From Ichthyenterobacterium magnum (GTDB lineage Bacteria > Bacteroidota > Bacteroidia > Flavobacteriales > Flavobacteriaceae): a stretch of 64,000 nucleotides of DNA. This document shows positions 53,367 to 62,534 of this stretch, in pieces; the first letter of the stretch is position 1; every line of letters begins with the position of its first letter. Below the pieces are notes generated by a model. It did not search any database and had not been told where the DNA came from. It saw only the letters and a program-made list of their open reading frames with translations. The DNA lies in NCBI RefSeq assembly GCF_003610635.1, contig NZ_RAQJ01000001.1, forward strand, positions 248,001-312,000, given 5' to 3'. Both the position numbers and the translations under genes were made by a program.

Positions 53367-54677
53367 CTACTTCTTCCTCATATAAACGCTAACAGGAACT
53401 CCATTAAAATCGAAGTGTTCACGAAGTTTATTCTCTAAAAAACGTTTGTATGGATCCCTAACATATTGAGGTAAATTACAAAAGAATGCAAACTGCGGCT
53501 GTGGTGTTGGCAATTGCATAATGTATTTAATTTTAACAAATTTTCCTTTATATGCTGGTGGCGGATAGTTTTCTATTAGTGGTAAAAGGAGCTCGTTAAG
53601 TTTACTTGTTTTAATCTTTTTTGATCTATTTTTATAAACCTCTACTGCTGTTTCTATAGCCTTAAAAATTCGTTGTTTATTTAATACTGAAATAAATACA
53701 ATTGGCACATCTGTAAAAGGTTCAATTTCTTTTCTTATTTTTCTTTCAAAATCACGGGTTGTCATCGTGTCTTTTTCTACTAAATCCCATTTATTTACCA
53801 GAATAACAATGCCTTTACGGTTTCGTTCTGCTAACCAAAAGATGTTTTGAACTTGTCCATCAAATCCTCTAGTAGCATCTAATACCAATAAACATACGTC
53901 TGCATGTTCTATAGCTCTAACGCTTCGCATAACAGAATAAAACTCTAAATCTTCTTTTACTTTAGATTTACGACGAATTCCAGCTGTATCAACTAAATTA
54001 AATTCAAACCCAAAACGATTGTACTTAGTATCTATTGAATCTCTAGTTGTACCTGCTATATCTGTTACGATATAACGGTCTTCTCCAATTAATGCGTTTA
54101 TAAATGACGATTTACCAGCATTAGGTCTACCAACAACAGCAAAACGCGGTAATGCAGCTTCCTCTTTTTCCTCTTCTTCAATTTCTGGTAAGGCTTCAAC
54201 CAATGCATCTAATAACTCTCCAGTACCACTGCCATTAATACTAGCAATTGTATAGTATTCACCAAGTCCTAAAGCATAAAACTCTACGGCATCTTCTGCT
54301 CGCTTGCCATTATCTACCTTATTAACAGCTAGAAAAACTGGTTTGCTAATTTTACGAAGTAATTTTGCAACATCTTCATCCATTCCAGTAACACCAGATT
54401 CTACATCAACCATAAAAATAATAGCATCTGCTTCTTCTATTGCTAACTCTACTTGCTTATCAATCTCTGCTTCAAAGACATCATCACTTCCTTTTACATA
54501 TCCACCTGTATCAATGAGCGAAAATTCTTTTCCATTCCAATCGCTTTTACCATAATGGCGATCTCTAGTAACACCGCTTACGGCATCAACAATAGCTTCT
54601 CTTCTCTGTATCAAGCGATTAAAAAATGTTGATTTACCAACATTTGGTCTTCCTACAATTGCAACTATACTACTCAT
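53367..54677 (-). CDS. der: Ribosome-assembly GTPase Der (EngA)
   Basis: 436 residues with two tandem GTPase domains. G1 loops are GRPNVGKST (about 8-16) and GRPNAGKSS (about 183-191), and each half has DTGG or DTAG switch and NKVD or NKWD specificity motifs. A KH-like C-terminal domain follows (about 355-436). Der is needed for 50S subunit maturation. It lies near era, another ribosome GTPase, separated by one plus-strand gene. Length and motifs are complete. Confidence 0.97.
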   Translation of the reverse strand: MSSIVAIVGRPNVGKSTFFNRLIQRREAIVDAVSGVTRDRHYGKSDWNGKEFSLIDTGGYVKGSDDVFEAEIDKQVELAIEEADAIIFMVDVESGVTGMDEDVAKLLRKISKPVFLAVNKVDNGKRAEDAVEFYALGLGEYYTIASINGSGTGELLDALVEALPEIEEEEKEEAALPRFAVVGRPNAGKSSFINALIGEDRYIVTDIAGTTRDSIDTKYNRFGFEFNLVDTAGIRRKSKVKEDLEFYSVMRSVRAIEHADVCLLVLDATRGFDGQVQNIFWLAERNRKGIVILVNKWDLVEKDTMTTRDFERKIRKEIEPFTDVPIVFISVLNKQRIFKAIETAVEVYKNRSKKIKTSKLNELLLPLIENYPPPAYKGKFVKIKYIMQLPTPQPQFAFFCNLPQYVRDPYKRFLENKLREHFDFNGVPVSVYMRKK

Positions 54678-54826
54678 AATTTATGTTTTATCTGCATTAC
54701 ATATCCTGTAAGCGGCTGCGAAGATACTAAATAAGTACTGATGCAGCATAGAATTTACGTTAAACATTAAATAGGTGATTATATTAAATAAAAAATAGTA
54801 ATTTGAAGCTCAATTTCAAAATAAAA

Positions 54827-55345
54827 ATGTCGACTACTAATGCTATAGTTTTAAGGCCTCGCTTTAAGTTTAACGTTAAACAGGATAATGAACTGCTTTT
54901 AAAACTGTTTGAAGACACTAGCCAAAAACAATCAGATTTTATAGTATCTAGAATTGATGATCACGTATTTATAAAAATACCTAAAGAGAAACAACATTTT
55001 TGGTCACCGCAATTACACTTAGAAATCAATAAAAACGACACAAATAATCACAGTACTATTTATGGTTTATTTGGTCCAAACCCAACAGTATGGACTATGT
55101 TTATGTTTCTTCATTTTATAGTTGCAGGATTATTTATTGGTTTTGGTATTTGGGCTTATGTTAATTGGAGCTTAGAGAGCGATTATGTTATTCAACTATT
55201 TGTTACATTACTAATGATAGTATTATGGTTGGCTTTATACTTTGGTGGTCGTTTAGGAAAGAAAACTGGGATGAGTGAAATGCACCAACTACATCACTTT
55301 ATGCGAGATACACTTAGAAACAAAGATATTCATGCAGAAATTTAA
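54827..55345 (+). CDS. Membrane protein of unknown function between der and era
   Basis: I use the ATG at 54827, giving 172 residues (MSTTNAIVLRPRFKFNVKQ...); an earlier TTG at 54803 would add eight. The first ~85 residues form a soluble beta-rich domain with QSDFIVSRIDDHVFIKIPKEKQHFWSPQLHLEI, then two helices at about 95-118 and 127-148. The C-terminus has a His-rich EMHQLHHFMRDTLR segment. I do not recognise the family. It is convergent with era by one base and divergent from der. Confidence 0.75.
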   Translation: MSTTNAIVLRPRFKFNVKQDNELLLKLFEDTSQKQSDFIVSRIDDHVFIKIPKEKQHFWSPQLHLEINKNDTNNHSTIYGLFGPNPTVWTMFMFLHFIVAGLFIGFGIWAYVNWSLESDYVIQLFVTLLMIVLWLALYFGGRLGKKTGMSEMHQLHHFMRDTLRNKDIHAEI

Positions 55346-55346
55346 A

Positions 55347-56228
55347 TTACTTCTGGTTATACCCAAAACGCTTTAACTGACGCTGATCGCTTCTCCAGTT
55401 TTTATTGACTTTTACATAGAGTTCTAGATGAACTTGTTTACCAAAAAACTTTTCTAAATCTTTTCTAGATTCAATTCCAACACGTTTTAAAGCAGAACCT
55501 TTATGACCAATAATAATTCCTTTTTGGGTATCACGCTCAACCATTATTACAGATCGCATACGAATGATATTTTCTTCTTCAAAAAATTCTTCTGTATCTA
55601 TCTCAACAGCATAAGGAATCTCCTTTTTATAATGCATTAAGATTTTCTCTCTAATAGTTTCATTAACAAAAAAACGTTCTGGCTTATCTGTTAACTGGTC
55701 TTTAGGGTAAAAAGGTGGTGACTCTGGAAGGATTTCTATAATACGACTAAACACTTCTTTTACATTAAATCCTTCTAAAGCTGATACTGGAAAAATCTCA
55801 GCATTTGGTACTTTTAATGACCATTCTTGAACCTGCTCCTCAAGAAACTCTTGATTAGACATGTCAATTTTATTTAAAAGCAATAAAACTGGAATTTTAG
55901 AATTTGTGATTTTATTAAAAAAAGCATCATCTTTAAGTGCTTTTTCTCCAATCTCAACCATATAAATAAGTACATCTGCATCATCAAAAGCAGATTTAAC
56001 AAAATCCATCATAGATTCTTGCAATTCATAAGCTGGTTTAATGATTCCAGGAGTATCAGAAAGAATGATTTGAAAATCCTCACCATTGACTATTCCTAAA
56101 ATACGATGACGTGTAGTTTGTGCTTTAGATGTAATTATTGATAATTTTTCACCTACAAAAGCATTCATTAATGTAGACTTACCAACATTTGGATTACCAA
56201 TAATATTTACAAAACCTGCTTTATGCAT
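55347..56228 (-). CDS. era: GTPase Era
   Basis: 293 residues. GTPase domain with GNPNVGKST (11-19), the switch II region DTPGI, and NKID. A C-terminal KH RNA-binding domain includes IIGHKGSALKRVGIESRKDLEKFFGKQVHLELYVKV. Era binds the 3' end of 16S rRNA during 30S maturation. A stop codon two bases from the convergent 54827 gene end, with no room for a separate terminator, means that antisense overlap of transcripts is likely. Confidence 0.97.
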   Translation of the reverse strand: MHKAGFVNIIGNPNVGKSTLMNAFVGEKLSIITSKAQTTRHRILGIVNGEDFQIILSDTPGIIKPAYELQESMMDFVKSAFDDADVLIYMVEIGEKALKDDAFFNKITNSKIPVLLLLNKIDMSNQEFLEEQVQEWSLKVPNAEIFPVSALEGFNVKEVFSRIIEILPESPPFYPKDQLTDKPERFFVNETIREKILMHYKKEIPYAVEIDTEEFFEEENIIRMRSVIMVERDTQKGIIIGHKGSALKRVGIESRKDLEKFFGKQVHLELYVKVNKNWRSDQRQLKRFGYNQK

Positions 56229-56314
56229 TCTTATTTATTTTTTACAAAGATAAAATTAATACCTTAGGTTTATATTCTACAAAAGTTATATTAAGGGTTT
56301 ATACATAAAAATGT

Positions 56315-56322
56315 TATTTTTG
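56315..56322 (+). promoter_or_regulatory. Probable -7 box of the haloperoxidase-fusion gene
   Basis: TATTTTTG fits TAnnTTTG. A transcription start near 56328 would fall after the upstream ATG at 56311 and before the one at 56353, supporting the later start. Confidence 0.5.
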
Positions 56323-56352
56323 AAGAATCCACATATTATAAAAAAATTAACG

Positions 56353-59300
56353 ATGAAGTTTAGTTGCATAGTATATGTTATTATATTAATTCAAAACCCA
56401 TTTGTTTTTTCTCAAAATTTTCAAAGAATAGAAGCTCAATCTGGTTTAAATTTACTAGAAAATAATACTGGAGTTGCTGTAGCAGATTATGATGGAGATA
56501 ATGATTTAGACATTTTTGTTGTTGCTAAACAACGAGATGAAAGTGATGGTGATTCTATGAGTCAGTTATTTAGAAACAATAATGATGGCACTTTTACTGA
56601 CGTAACAATTGAGGCTGGTTTAACGAACCTACACCCTTTTGAAGATTCTCATAGAGATGACCCTTTAAATACAGTTGTATATCAAGATTATAAATGGGGG
56701 GTTTCTTGGGGCGATTACGACAATGATGGTGACCCAGACTTATTCTTAACTAACGCATACAGGGTTATGCTTTTTAATAATTTAGGAGATGGTACATTTA
56801 CAAATGTTACATCAAACTCTGGTATTAGTGATTACAATGGATGTTTTAATACAAGTGCATTATGGTTTGATTACAACAAAGATGGGCTTTTAGATATTTA
56901 CATAAGTGACTATAGATCTTCTTGTGGAAGAAACACCTTATTTAAAAACAATGGTAATGGTACTTTTAGTGATGTTTCAAATCTATTTGTAAGTGATGGA
57001 GAAGGCAGCATGTTTACATTTATGAGTGTGCCAATAGATGTAAATAATGATGGTTGGCTTGATTTGTATTTAGCTAATGATTTTGGTCGTAATAACCTAT
57101 ATATAAATCAAAATGGAAACAGTTTTATTGAGCAATCTGAAAGCTTTGGTCTAGATGATTCACGAACTGGAATGGGTTTATCTATAGGAGACTACAATAA
57201 TAATGGAAGTTTTGACATCTATTTATCTAATATTAATGCTAATGCACTCTATACAGATAATGGAAATAACTTTTTTAACAATGTTGCAAGTCAAATGAAT
57301 GTTGAATCTGGAGAATGGGCTTGGAGTCCTCGTTTTGCCGATTTTGACCTCGATGGTGATGAAGACTTATTTGTTTTAAATGGATATGACAACTTTTATA
57401 ACCATAATATATATTTTGAAAACTTACTTAATGAAGGTCAAAATGGTTTTTCTAATATTTCAACAGAAATAAACATTGATGAGTTTTCTTATAGTTTATC
57501 AAATGAAGCTTTTGATTATGATAACGACGGAGACTTAGAGATATTTATTACTAACAAAGAAGGCTCTGCTTTTTTTTATGATAACAAGACAATAGATTTA
57601 AGTCAGCCTGACAATCTTCATTGGTTTAAAATAGCATTACAAGGCACTCTATCTAATAGAGATGCTATTGGAACAACTGTTTCCATAACAACGAATAATG
57701 GAACATACCACAGGTATTATCATGGAGCAAGTTTATTTTCTCAAAGTCTTCAACCAATTCACTTTGGAGTAGGTGCAGATGATGAAATACTAGAACTAAA
57801 AATCACTTGGCCTTTAGGATTGGTTGAAACCTATACTAATTTAAATGTAGATGAAACTATATTAGCTATAGAAGGGCAAGGATATCAAACTCTTAATATA
57901 CAACCTAGTCAAAGAGTTGTTGGGTGCACAAATCCTAATTCATGTAATTACGATGTAATGGCTGTAATTGATGATGGTTCCTGTACTTTCTTAGAATCGA
58001 GTGAAATCTCTGGAAATATTAATTCTTTTTACCTACAAGATGAAGTATATACCTATACATTATTAGATCAAAGTTCACAAGTAAATTGGGATATTATTGG
58101 AGGCGAAATCATTGAGACTTTAAGTAATAATTCTATACGTGTACAATGGGGACTTGAACAATCAGGTAAGATTATCGCATCAGAATACAATACATGTTCT
58201 AGCCAACCTGTTGAACTATTAGTAGATCTTGATGCACCAACTCCATCAGTAAATGGTATACATTCTGTAGCTCGATTATGGAACGAAGCCTTGCTAGAAG
58301 CCATAAGAGGTGATTTTGCTCGACCTACTGTACACGCAAGAAATCTTTTTCATACAAGTATAGCTATGTATGATGCTTGGGCTATTTATGACAACCGTGC
58401 TCGTACTTATTTAATTGGTAATTCAATACACAATTACAGTAATTTTTTTAATGGGTTTACTACTACCGAAACTATTGAAGATGCTAGAAAGAAGTCTATC
58501 AGTTATGCTGTTTACCGACTACTAACACATCGTTTTTCTAACTCACCTAGTTCAACAGAATCTATAGAAAGGTTTAATTTATTGATGCAAACACTAGGAT
58601 ATGATATCAATAACACCTCAACAGATTATTCAACAGGAGATTCTGCAGCTTTAGGAAATTTTATAGCAGAATCTATAATTAACTATGGTAATACAGATGG
58701 TTCCAGAGAGGCGAGTTCTTACGATAATAGCTATTACTCTCCAATTAATACTCCTTTAGCTCCTATACAACCTGGCAGCGGAAATATTACAAATCCAAAT
58801 AGATGGCAGCCTTTAAGTTTAGATACTTTTATAGACCAAAGTGGAAATTTAATTATTGGAGAAACACCTGAGTTTCTTAGTCCAGAATGGGGTAATGTTT
58901 TACCATTTTCACTTGGTAGTGAAACAAAAACCAATTATGAAAGGTCTGGTCATAATTTCTCAGTTTACTTTGATCCAGGAAATCCTCCTTTTTTAAATTC
59001 ATCTGCAGAAACAGAATCTAGTGAAGCATACAAATGGGGATTTACACTTGTTTCAATTTGGGGGTCTCATTTAGACCCAAATGATAATACAATGTGGGAC
59101 ATTTCACCTAGATCAATCGGAAATATTGACATTAGTCAATTTCCAAATAGTTTCACTGAGTATCCAGACTTCTATAACTTACTTGAAGGAGGAGATATTG
59201 GACAAGGTCGTTCAACAAATCCAATAACAAATGCACCATACGAACAACAAATTGTACCACGTGGAGATTACACCAGAGTATTAGCTGAATTTTGGGCAGA

Positions 59301-60363
59301 TGGTCCCGATTCCGAAACACCACCTGGCCATTGGTTCACCTTATTAAATCATGTGAATGACCATCCGTTATTTGAAAAAAAATTGGGAGGTGAAGGTGAA
59401 ATTTTAAACCCATTAGAATGGGATGTAAAAGCTTACTTTACATTAGGGGGCACCATGCATGACGCAGCAATAGCCGCATGGAGTATTAAAGGATGGTATG
59501 ACTATATCAGACCTATCTCTGCAATTAGATTTATGACAGATAATGGACAAAGCACAGATGAGTCTATAGAGAATTACGATATATCAGGAATCCCATTAAG
59601 AGATGGCTATGTAGAAATAGTAGAAGATGGAGATGAGCTTGAAGGCCGAGAAGGTGAACATATTGGAAAAATAAAATTATACACTTGGAAGGGTCATGAT
59701 TTCATTGGAGATTCTGATACAGATCAAGCTGGTGTAGGTTGGATTTTAGCTGAAAATTGGTGGCCTTATCAACGTCCTTCTTTTGTAACGCCTCCTTTTG
59801 CTGGATTTGTGTCTGGTCATTCTACATACTCTAGAGCTGCAGCTGAGGTTATGACACTTTTAACTGGTGACGAGTTTTTCCCAGGCGGATATGGAGAATT
59901 CATTGCTAGAAAAAATGAATTTTTAGTTTTTGAAGAAGGCCCTTCAATGGACATAAAACTGCAATGGGCAACCTATCGAGATGCTTCAGACCAATGTAGT
60001 CTATCAAGGATTTGGGGAGGCATACATCCACCTGCCGATGATATTCCTGGAAGAATTATTGGTAAAACATTAGGTATTAATAGTTACAACTATGCCGTAG
60101 AATATTTTGATGGAAAAACTCCAGAATCTATAGAGAGTAATATCTATCCAAACCCAGTGATATCAAACGAGCTATTTATTAACAATTCCCAAATTACAGA
60201 CACTTTTATTTTGTTTGATATTAAGGGAAGTAATCTGCAAATAGATAACATTAAGTACAATCCCGAAACTAAGGTTACACATTTAAAATTCCCTCAAAGC
60301 ATCTCAACAGGGATTTATATTCTTAGAATGAATAACGATAATACAATACTTATTTTTAAGTAA
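56353..60363 (+). CDS. Secreted FG-GAP/UnbV protein fused to a vanadium haloperoxidase-like domain, T9SS cargo
   Basis: 1336 residues from the ATG at 56353, with signal peptide MKFSCIVYVIILIQNPFVFSQ. Residues about 20-460 carry FG-GAP/VCBS-type repeats (DYDGDNDLDIFV, DYDNDGDPDLFL, DYNNNGSFDIYL) that likely bind calcium, followed by an ASPIC/UnbV-like segment near 460-530. A Cys-containing GCTNPNSCNYD repeat comes next. The C-terminal half has a vanadium-dependent haloperoxidase/PAP2 core: K..RP in KGWYDYIRP (about 1045), SGHSTYSR (about 1153) and SRIWGGIHPPADD (about 1217), all residues expected for vanadate binding. The last ~70 residues (NIYPNPV...) are a type A sorting domain, so it is exported by type IX secretion. 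Halide or phosphatase activity is untested. Confidence 0.88.
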   Translation: MKFSCIVYVIILIQNPFVFSQNFQRIEAQSGLNLLENNTGVAVADYDGDNDLDIFVVAKQRDESDGDSMSQLFRNNNDGTFTDVTIEAGLTNLHPFEDSHRDDPLNTVVYQDYKWGVSWGDYDNDGDPDLFLTNAYRVMLFNNLGDGTFTNVTSNSGISDYNGCFNTSALWFDYNKDGLLDIYISDYRSSCGRNTLFKNNGNGTFSDVSNLFVSDGEGSMFTFMSVPIDVNNDGWLDLYLANDFGRNNLYINQNGNSFIEQSESFGLDDSRTGMGLSIGDYNNNGSFDIYLSNINANALYTDNGNNFFNNVASQMNVESGEWAWSPRFADFDLDGDEDLFVLNGYDNFYNHNIYFENLLNEGQNGFSNISTEINIDEFSYSLSNEAFDYDNDGDLEIFITNKEGSAFFYDNKTIDLSQPDNLHWFKIALQGTLSNRDAIGTTVSITTNNGTYHRYYHGASLFSQSLQPIHFGVGADDEILELKITWPLGLVETYTNLNVDETILAIEGQGYQTLNIQPSQRVVGCTNPNSCNYDVMAVIDDGSCTFLESSEISGNINSFYLQDEVYTYTLLDQSSQVNWDIIGGEIIETLSNNSIRVQWGLEQSGKIIASEYNTCSSQPVELLVDLDAPTPSVNGIHSVARLWNEALLEAIRGDFARPTVHARNLFHTSIAMYDAWAIYDNRARTYLIGNSIHNYSNFFNGFTTTETIEDARKKSISYAVYRLLTHRFSNSPSSTESIERFNLLMQTLGYDINNTSTDYSTGDSAALGNFIAESIINYGNTDGSREASSYDNSYYSPINTPLAPIQPGSGNITNPNRWQPLSLDTFIDQSGNLIIGETPEFLSPEWGNVLPFSLGSETKTNYERSGHNFSVYFDPGNPPFLNSSAETESSEAYKWGFTLVSIWGSHLDPNDNTMWDISPRSIGNIDISQFPNSFTEYPDFYNLLEGGDIGQGRSTNPITNAPYEQQIVPRGDYTRVLAEFWADGPDSETPPGHWFTLLNHVNDHPLFEKKLGGEGEILNPLEWDVKAYFTLGGTMHDAAIAAWSIKGWYDYIRPISAIRFMTDNGQSTDESIENYDISGIPLRDGYVEIVEDGDELEGREGEHIGKIKLYTWKGHDFIGDSDTDQAGVGWILAENWWPYQRPSFVTPPFAGFVSGHSTYSRAAAEVMTLLTGDEFFPGGYGEFIARKNEFLVFEEGPSMDIKLQWATYRDASDQCSLSRIWGGIHPPADDIPGRIIGKTLGINSYNYAVEYFDGKTPESIESNIYPNPVISNELFINNSQITDTFILFDIKGSNLQIDNIKYNPETKVTHLKFPQSISTGIYILRMNNDNTILIFK

Positions 60364-60387
60364 TTTTTTTAGAACATTTAAGATGAT

Positions 60388-60846
60388 TTATGACCGAGGC
60401 TTACCTAAGAGTCTATCATACATCACTATACTTCCAGCTACAGATACATTTAAACTTAATTGCGATTTAAATTTTACTAAAAAATGACTTTGCTCAATAG
60501 CTTGTTTAGACAAACCATGATCTTCAGCTCCAAGTAGATAAACGCATCGTCTTGGGTGATGAAAGGTTTCTAGACCTTCAGCTTCTTCTGTCAATTCAAC
60601 ACCAACTATACGTGTTCCTTTAGGTAGATTATTAAAAAAATCATCAAATGTATTATAATGAAAATATGGCATTGACTTTACTGCGTTATGCGTATCACAT
60701 GCTTGTTTTGCATAACGATTACCAATGGTAAAAATAAAACTCGCTCCTAAATTTTGAGCTTATCGCCAAAGCACACCTAAGTTTTCTGGTGTTTTTCCAT
60801 TTTGTATGCCTATTCTAAAAAATTCGTTTTTAAAGTTATCATTCAT
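60388..60846 (-). pseudogene. TrmH-family RNA methyltransferase gene broken by one stop codon
   Basis: The intact reading frame would be 152 residues from the ATG at 60846. It runs MNDNFKNEFFRIGIQNGKTP, then ENLGVLWR, then an in-frame TAA (60760-60762), then AQNLGASFIFTIGNRYAKQACDTHN and the SPOUT core LLGAEDHGLSKQAIEQSHFLVKF...LNVSVAGSIVMYDRL. A serine codon (TCA to TAA) at the stop would restore a normal LWRSAQNLGA. A downstream ATG at 60672 leaves 94 residues with the SAM knot but not the N-terminal substrate-binding part. No frameshift or deletion is present, so the lesion is recent or an assembly error. Confidence 0.85.
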
Positions 60847-60861
60847 GGTACAAAAATAAAA

Positions 60862-60887
60862 AAGCCTTATGATTTCTCATAAGGCTT
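60862..60887 (-). terminator. Strong terminator before the broken trmH gene
   Basis: Perfect 11-base stem AAGCCTTATGA / TCATAAGGCTT with loop TTTC, followed on the minus strand by a T run. It lies seven bases after a tRNA-3'-like segment. Its arrangement copies that of the tRNA-fMet terminator at 61031-61056. Confidence 0.8.
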
Positions 60888-60893
60888 ACTTTT

Positions 60894-60914
60894 TAGCGTG
60901 AACTGGATTAACTC
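60894..60914 (-). repeat. Partial duplicate of the initiator-tRNA 3' end
   Basis: On the minus strand, TTAATCCAGTTCACGCTA aligns with the tRNA-fMet 3' end TTCGAGTCCAGTTCCCGCTA, with a few changes, and is followed by a similar terminator. The rest of the tRNA body is not recognisable, so it is a decayed tRNA copy or an attachment-site relic. Confidence 0.55.
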
Positions 60915-61030
60915 ACTTCGTTCGTTGGACCTAAAAGGAGTGCTTGTACAACAAACCAAACTTAATAAAAATTTACTTTTTTGACATTTCTATTTTAAAA
61001 AGTAAACTTTCTAAAATATCATTTACAAAA

Positions 61031-61056
61031 AAAGCTCCACATTTCTGTGAAGCTTT
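61031..61056 (-). terminator. Terminator of the initiator tRNA gene
   Basis: Stem AAAGCTcCACA / TGTGaAGCTTT with one mismatch and loop TTTC, followed on the minus strand by TTTTTTTGT. It lies seven bases after the tRNA 3' end. Confidence 0.8.
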
Positions 61057-61062
61057 ACTTAG

Positions 61063-61135
<73 letters not shown>

Positions 61136-61250
61136 ATTTAATATCAAAAATAACTTACTTAGCTTTTAACTCTTGGCTCATAATACCAACAAAATTATTT
61201 TGGACTGCAAATATAAAACGTTTTTTTAGATTACGAAAGCTTTTAAAAAA

Positions 61251-61278
61251 AAACTCCCAATAAAATTATTGAGAGTTT
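61251..61278 (-). terminator. Terminator of the LRR-protein gene
   Basis: Stem AAACTCcCAATAA / TTATTGaGAGTTT with one mismatch, followed on the minus strand by a T run. It lies about 25 bases after the LRR stop codon. Confidence 0.78.
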
Positions 61279-61302
61279 AACTTATTAAAACTATTTAAAT
61301 AA

Positions 61303-62208
61303 CTAATCTTCTGTATCTAAAGTCACTATAGCTCCTCGGCTTGTAGTATTAACAAAATCAAATTCTACAATATTTGGTAGTTGCTCTCCTAATTTTGCTA
61401 ATTCGCCTTCAAAGCTGTTGTTTCCAATTAATAATGTTTTTAGATTTGATAAGTTTGCCATATTAGTTGGCAAGCTTCCATAAAATGCATTATTAGCTAA
61501 AACCAATTCTTCTAATTGCTCTAATTCACAAATTGAAGAAGGCACTACACCTAATAAATTATTATCGAATACGCTTAAAACTTTTAAGTCTTTTAAATTT
61601 GAAATATTTGAAGGTAATCTACCTGTTAATTGGTTACTGCTTACTAATACTTCTTTTAATTTAGTAAGGTTACCTATTGTGGTAGGAATGCTTCCAGATA
61701 AATTATTATTATATAATTCTAGTTTTTCAAGATTTACTAAGTCACCAATATTACTAGGAATCTCTCCTTCAATTTTATTCATAAACAACTGTAAGGATGT
61801 TAATGCTGTTAATTGACCTAATGTTTTTGGTAATTGCCCATCAAGTTTATTAAATGAAATATTAATTGCTTTTAAAGCCGTTAAATTTCCTATTGAGTTT
61901 GGTAAGCTTCCTGAAATATCATTTCTGAAAAAATTAACTTTCTCTAATGACGTTAAATCGCCAAATGTTTCTGGCAATTGACCTTTAAGGTTATTAAACT
62001 CTAAGTTTAGTTCTACAACTTTATCATTATTAACAACTACGCCATACCAATCTGAAACTGGAGTATTTAAATCCCAAGTTGTATTCCAAGATTGTCCGTT
62101 AGTGGCATTGTATAAATCAACTAAAGCGTGTTTTTCTTTTTTAGAAACGGTACCGAAAGAGAGTAATGTTACTAAACAAAATAACATTGTAATTTTAGCA
62201 GTTTTCAT
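61303..62208 (-). CDS. Secreted leucine-rich-repeat protein
   Basis: I use the ATG at 62208, giving 301 residues with a signal peptide MKTAKITMLFCLVTLLSFG. About nine LRR units follow, of the plant-type consensus (LTxLxxLNLxxNxLxGxIPxxIGNL): VNFFRNDISGSLPNSIGNL, INISFNKLDGQLPKTLGQL, LQLFMNKIEGEIPSNIGDL, LELYNNNLSGSIPTTIGNL. It forms a curved solenoid used for protein binding. A short cap domain with WNTTWDLNTPVSDWYGV precedes the repeats, as in plant receptor-like proteins. No sorting domain is seen, so it is periplasmic or exported by an unknown route. Confidence 0.9.
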   Translation of the reverse strand: MKTAKITMLFCLVTLLSFGTVSKKEKHALVDLYNATNGQSWNTTWDLNTPVSDWYGVVVNNDKVVELNLEFNNLKGQLPETFGDLTSLEKVNFFRNDISGSLPNSIGNLTALKAINISFNKLDGQLPKTLGQLTALTSLQLFMNKIEGEIPSNIGDLVNLEKLELYNNNLSGSIPTTIGNLTKLKEVLVSSNQLTGRLPSNISNLKDLKVLSVFDNNLLGVVPSSICELEQLEELVLANNAFYGSLPTNMANLSNLKTLLIGNNSFEGELAKLGEQLPNIVEFDFVNTTSRGAIVTLDTED

Positions 62209-62349
62209 AATAGTAGATTTTGTGAGGGAGCACATTTACTTTACGAAATTAATAAAACATCGTTGAATTACCAATTATTTTCGATGAACTGCACGGCTAA
62301 AATATCACAAAAATTATAATTTACTGAAAATCAGATATTTAAACAAAAT

Positions 62350-62532
62350 TTATTGTTCAATATTTATAGCTTGAAAACTAGAAATTACACCATCTTTTAT
62401 ACTGATATTTAACTGAATAGGATTACAACAAACTTCACAATCTTCAATATATTTTTGATTTGATTGAGAATAATCAATTAACATTGAGACTTGCTCCCAG
62501 CAATACGGACACTGAAAAAAGTGCTCTTTCAT
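62350..62532 (-). CDS. CPXCG-motif cysteine-rich small protein
   Basis: 60 residues. CPYCWEQV and EDCEVCCNPIQLNI give two CXXC-like pairs (C8/C11 and C32/C35), a probable zinc knuckle. Short proteins of this type carry a CPYCG/CEVCC signature and are of unknown function. It follows the ABC-F stop-proximal region by only two bases on the same strand (its start is at 62532 and the ABC-F gene ends at 62535), so it lies downstream in the same transcript. Confidence 0.85.
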   Translation of the reverse strand: MKEHFFQCPYCWEQVSMLIDYSQSNQKYIEDCEVCCNPIQLNISIKDGVISSFQAINIEQ

Positions 62533-62534
62533 GA

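Noticed and set aside
56311-56352. Upstream start for the haloperoxidase-fusion protein
   Set aside because: It would put 14 residues before the signal peptide and would start before the predicted transcription start given the -7 box at 56315-56322.
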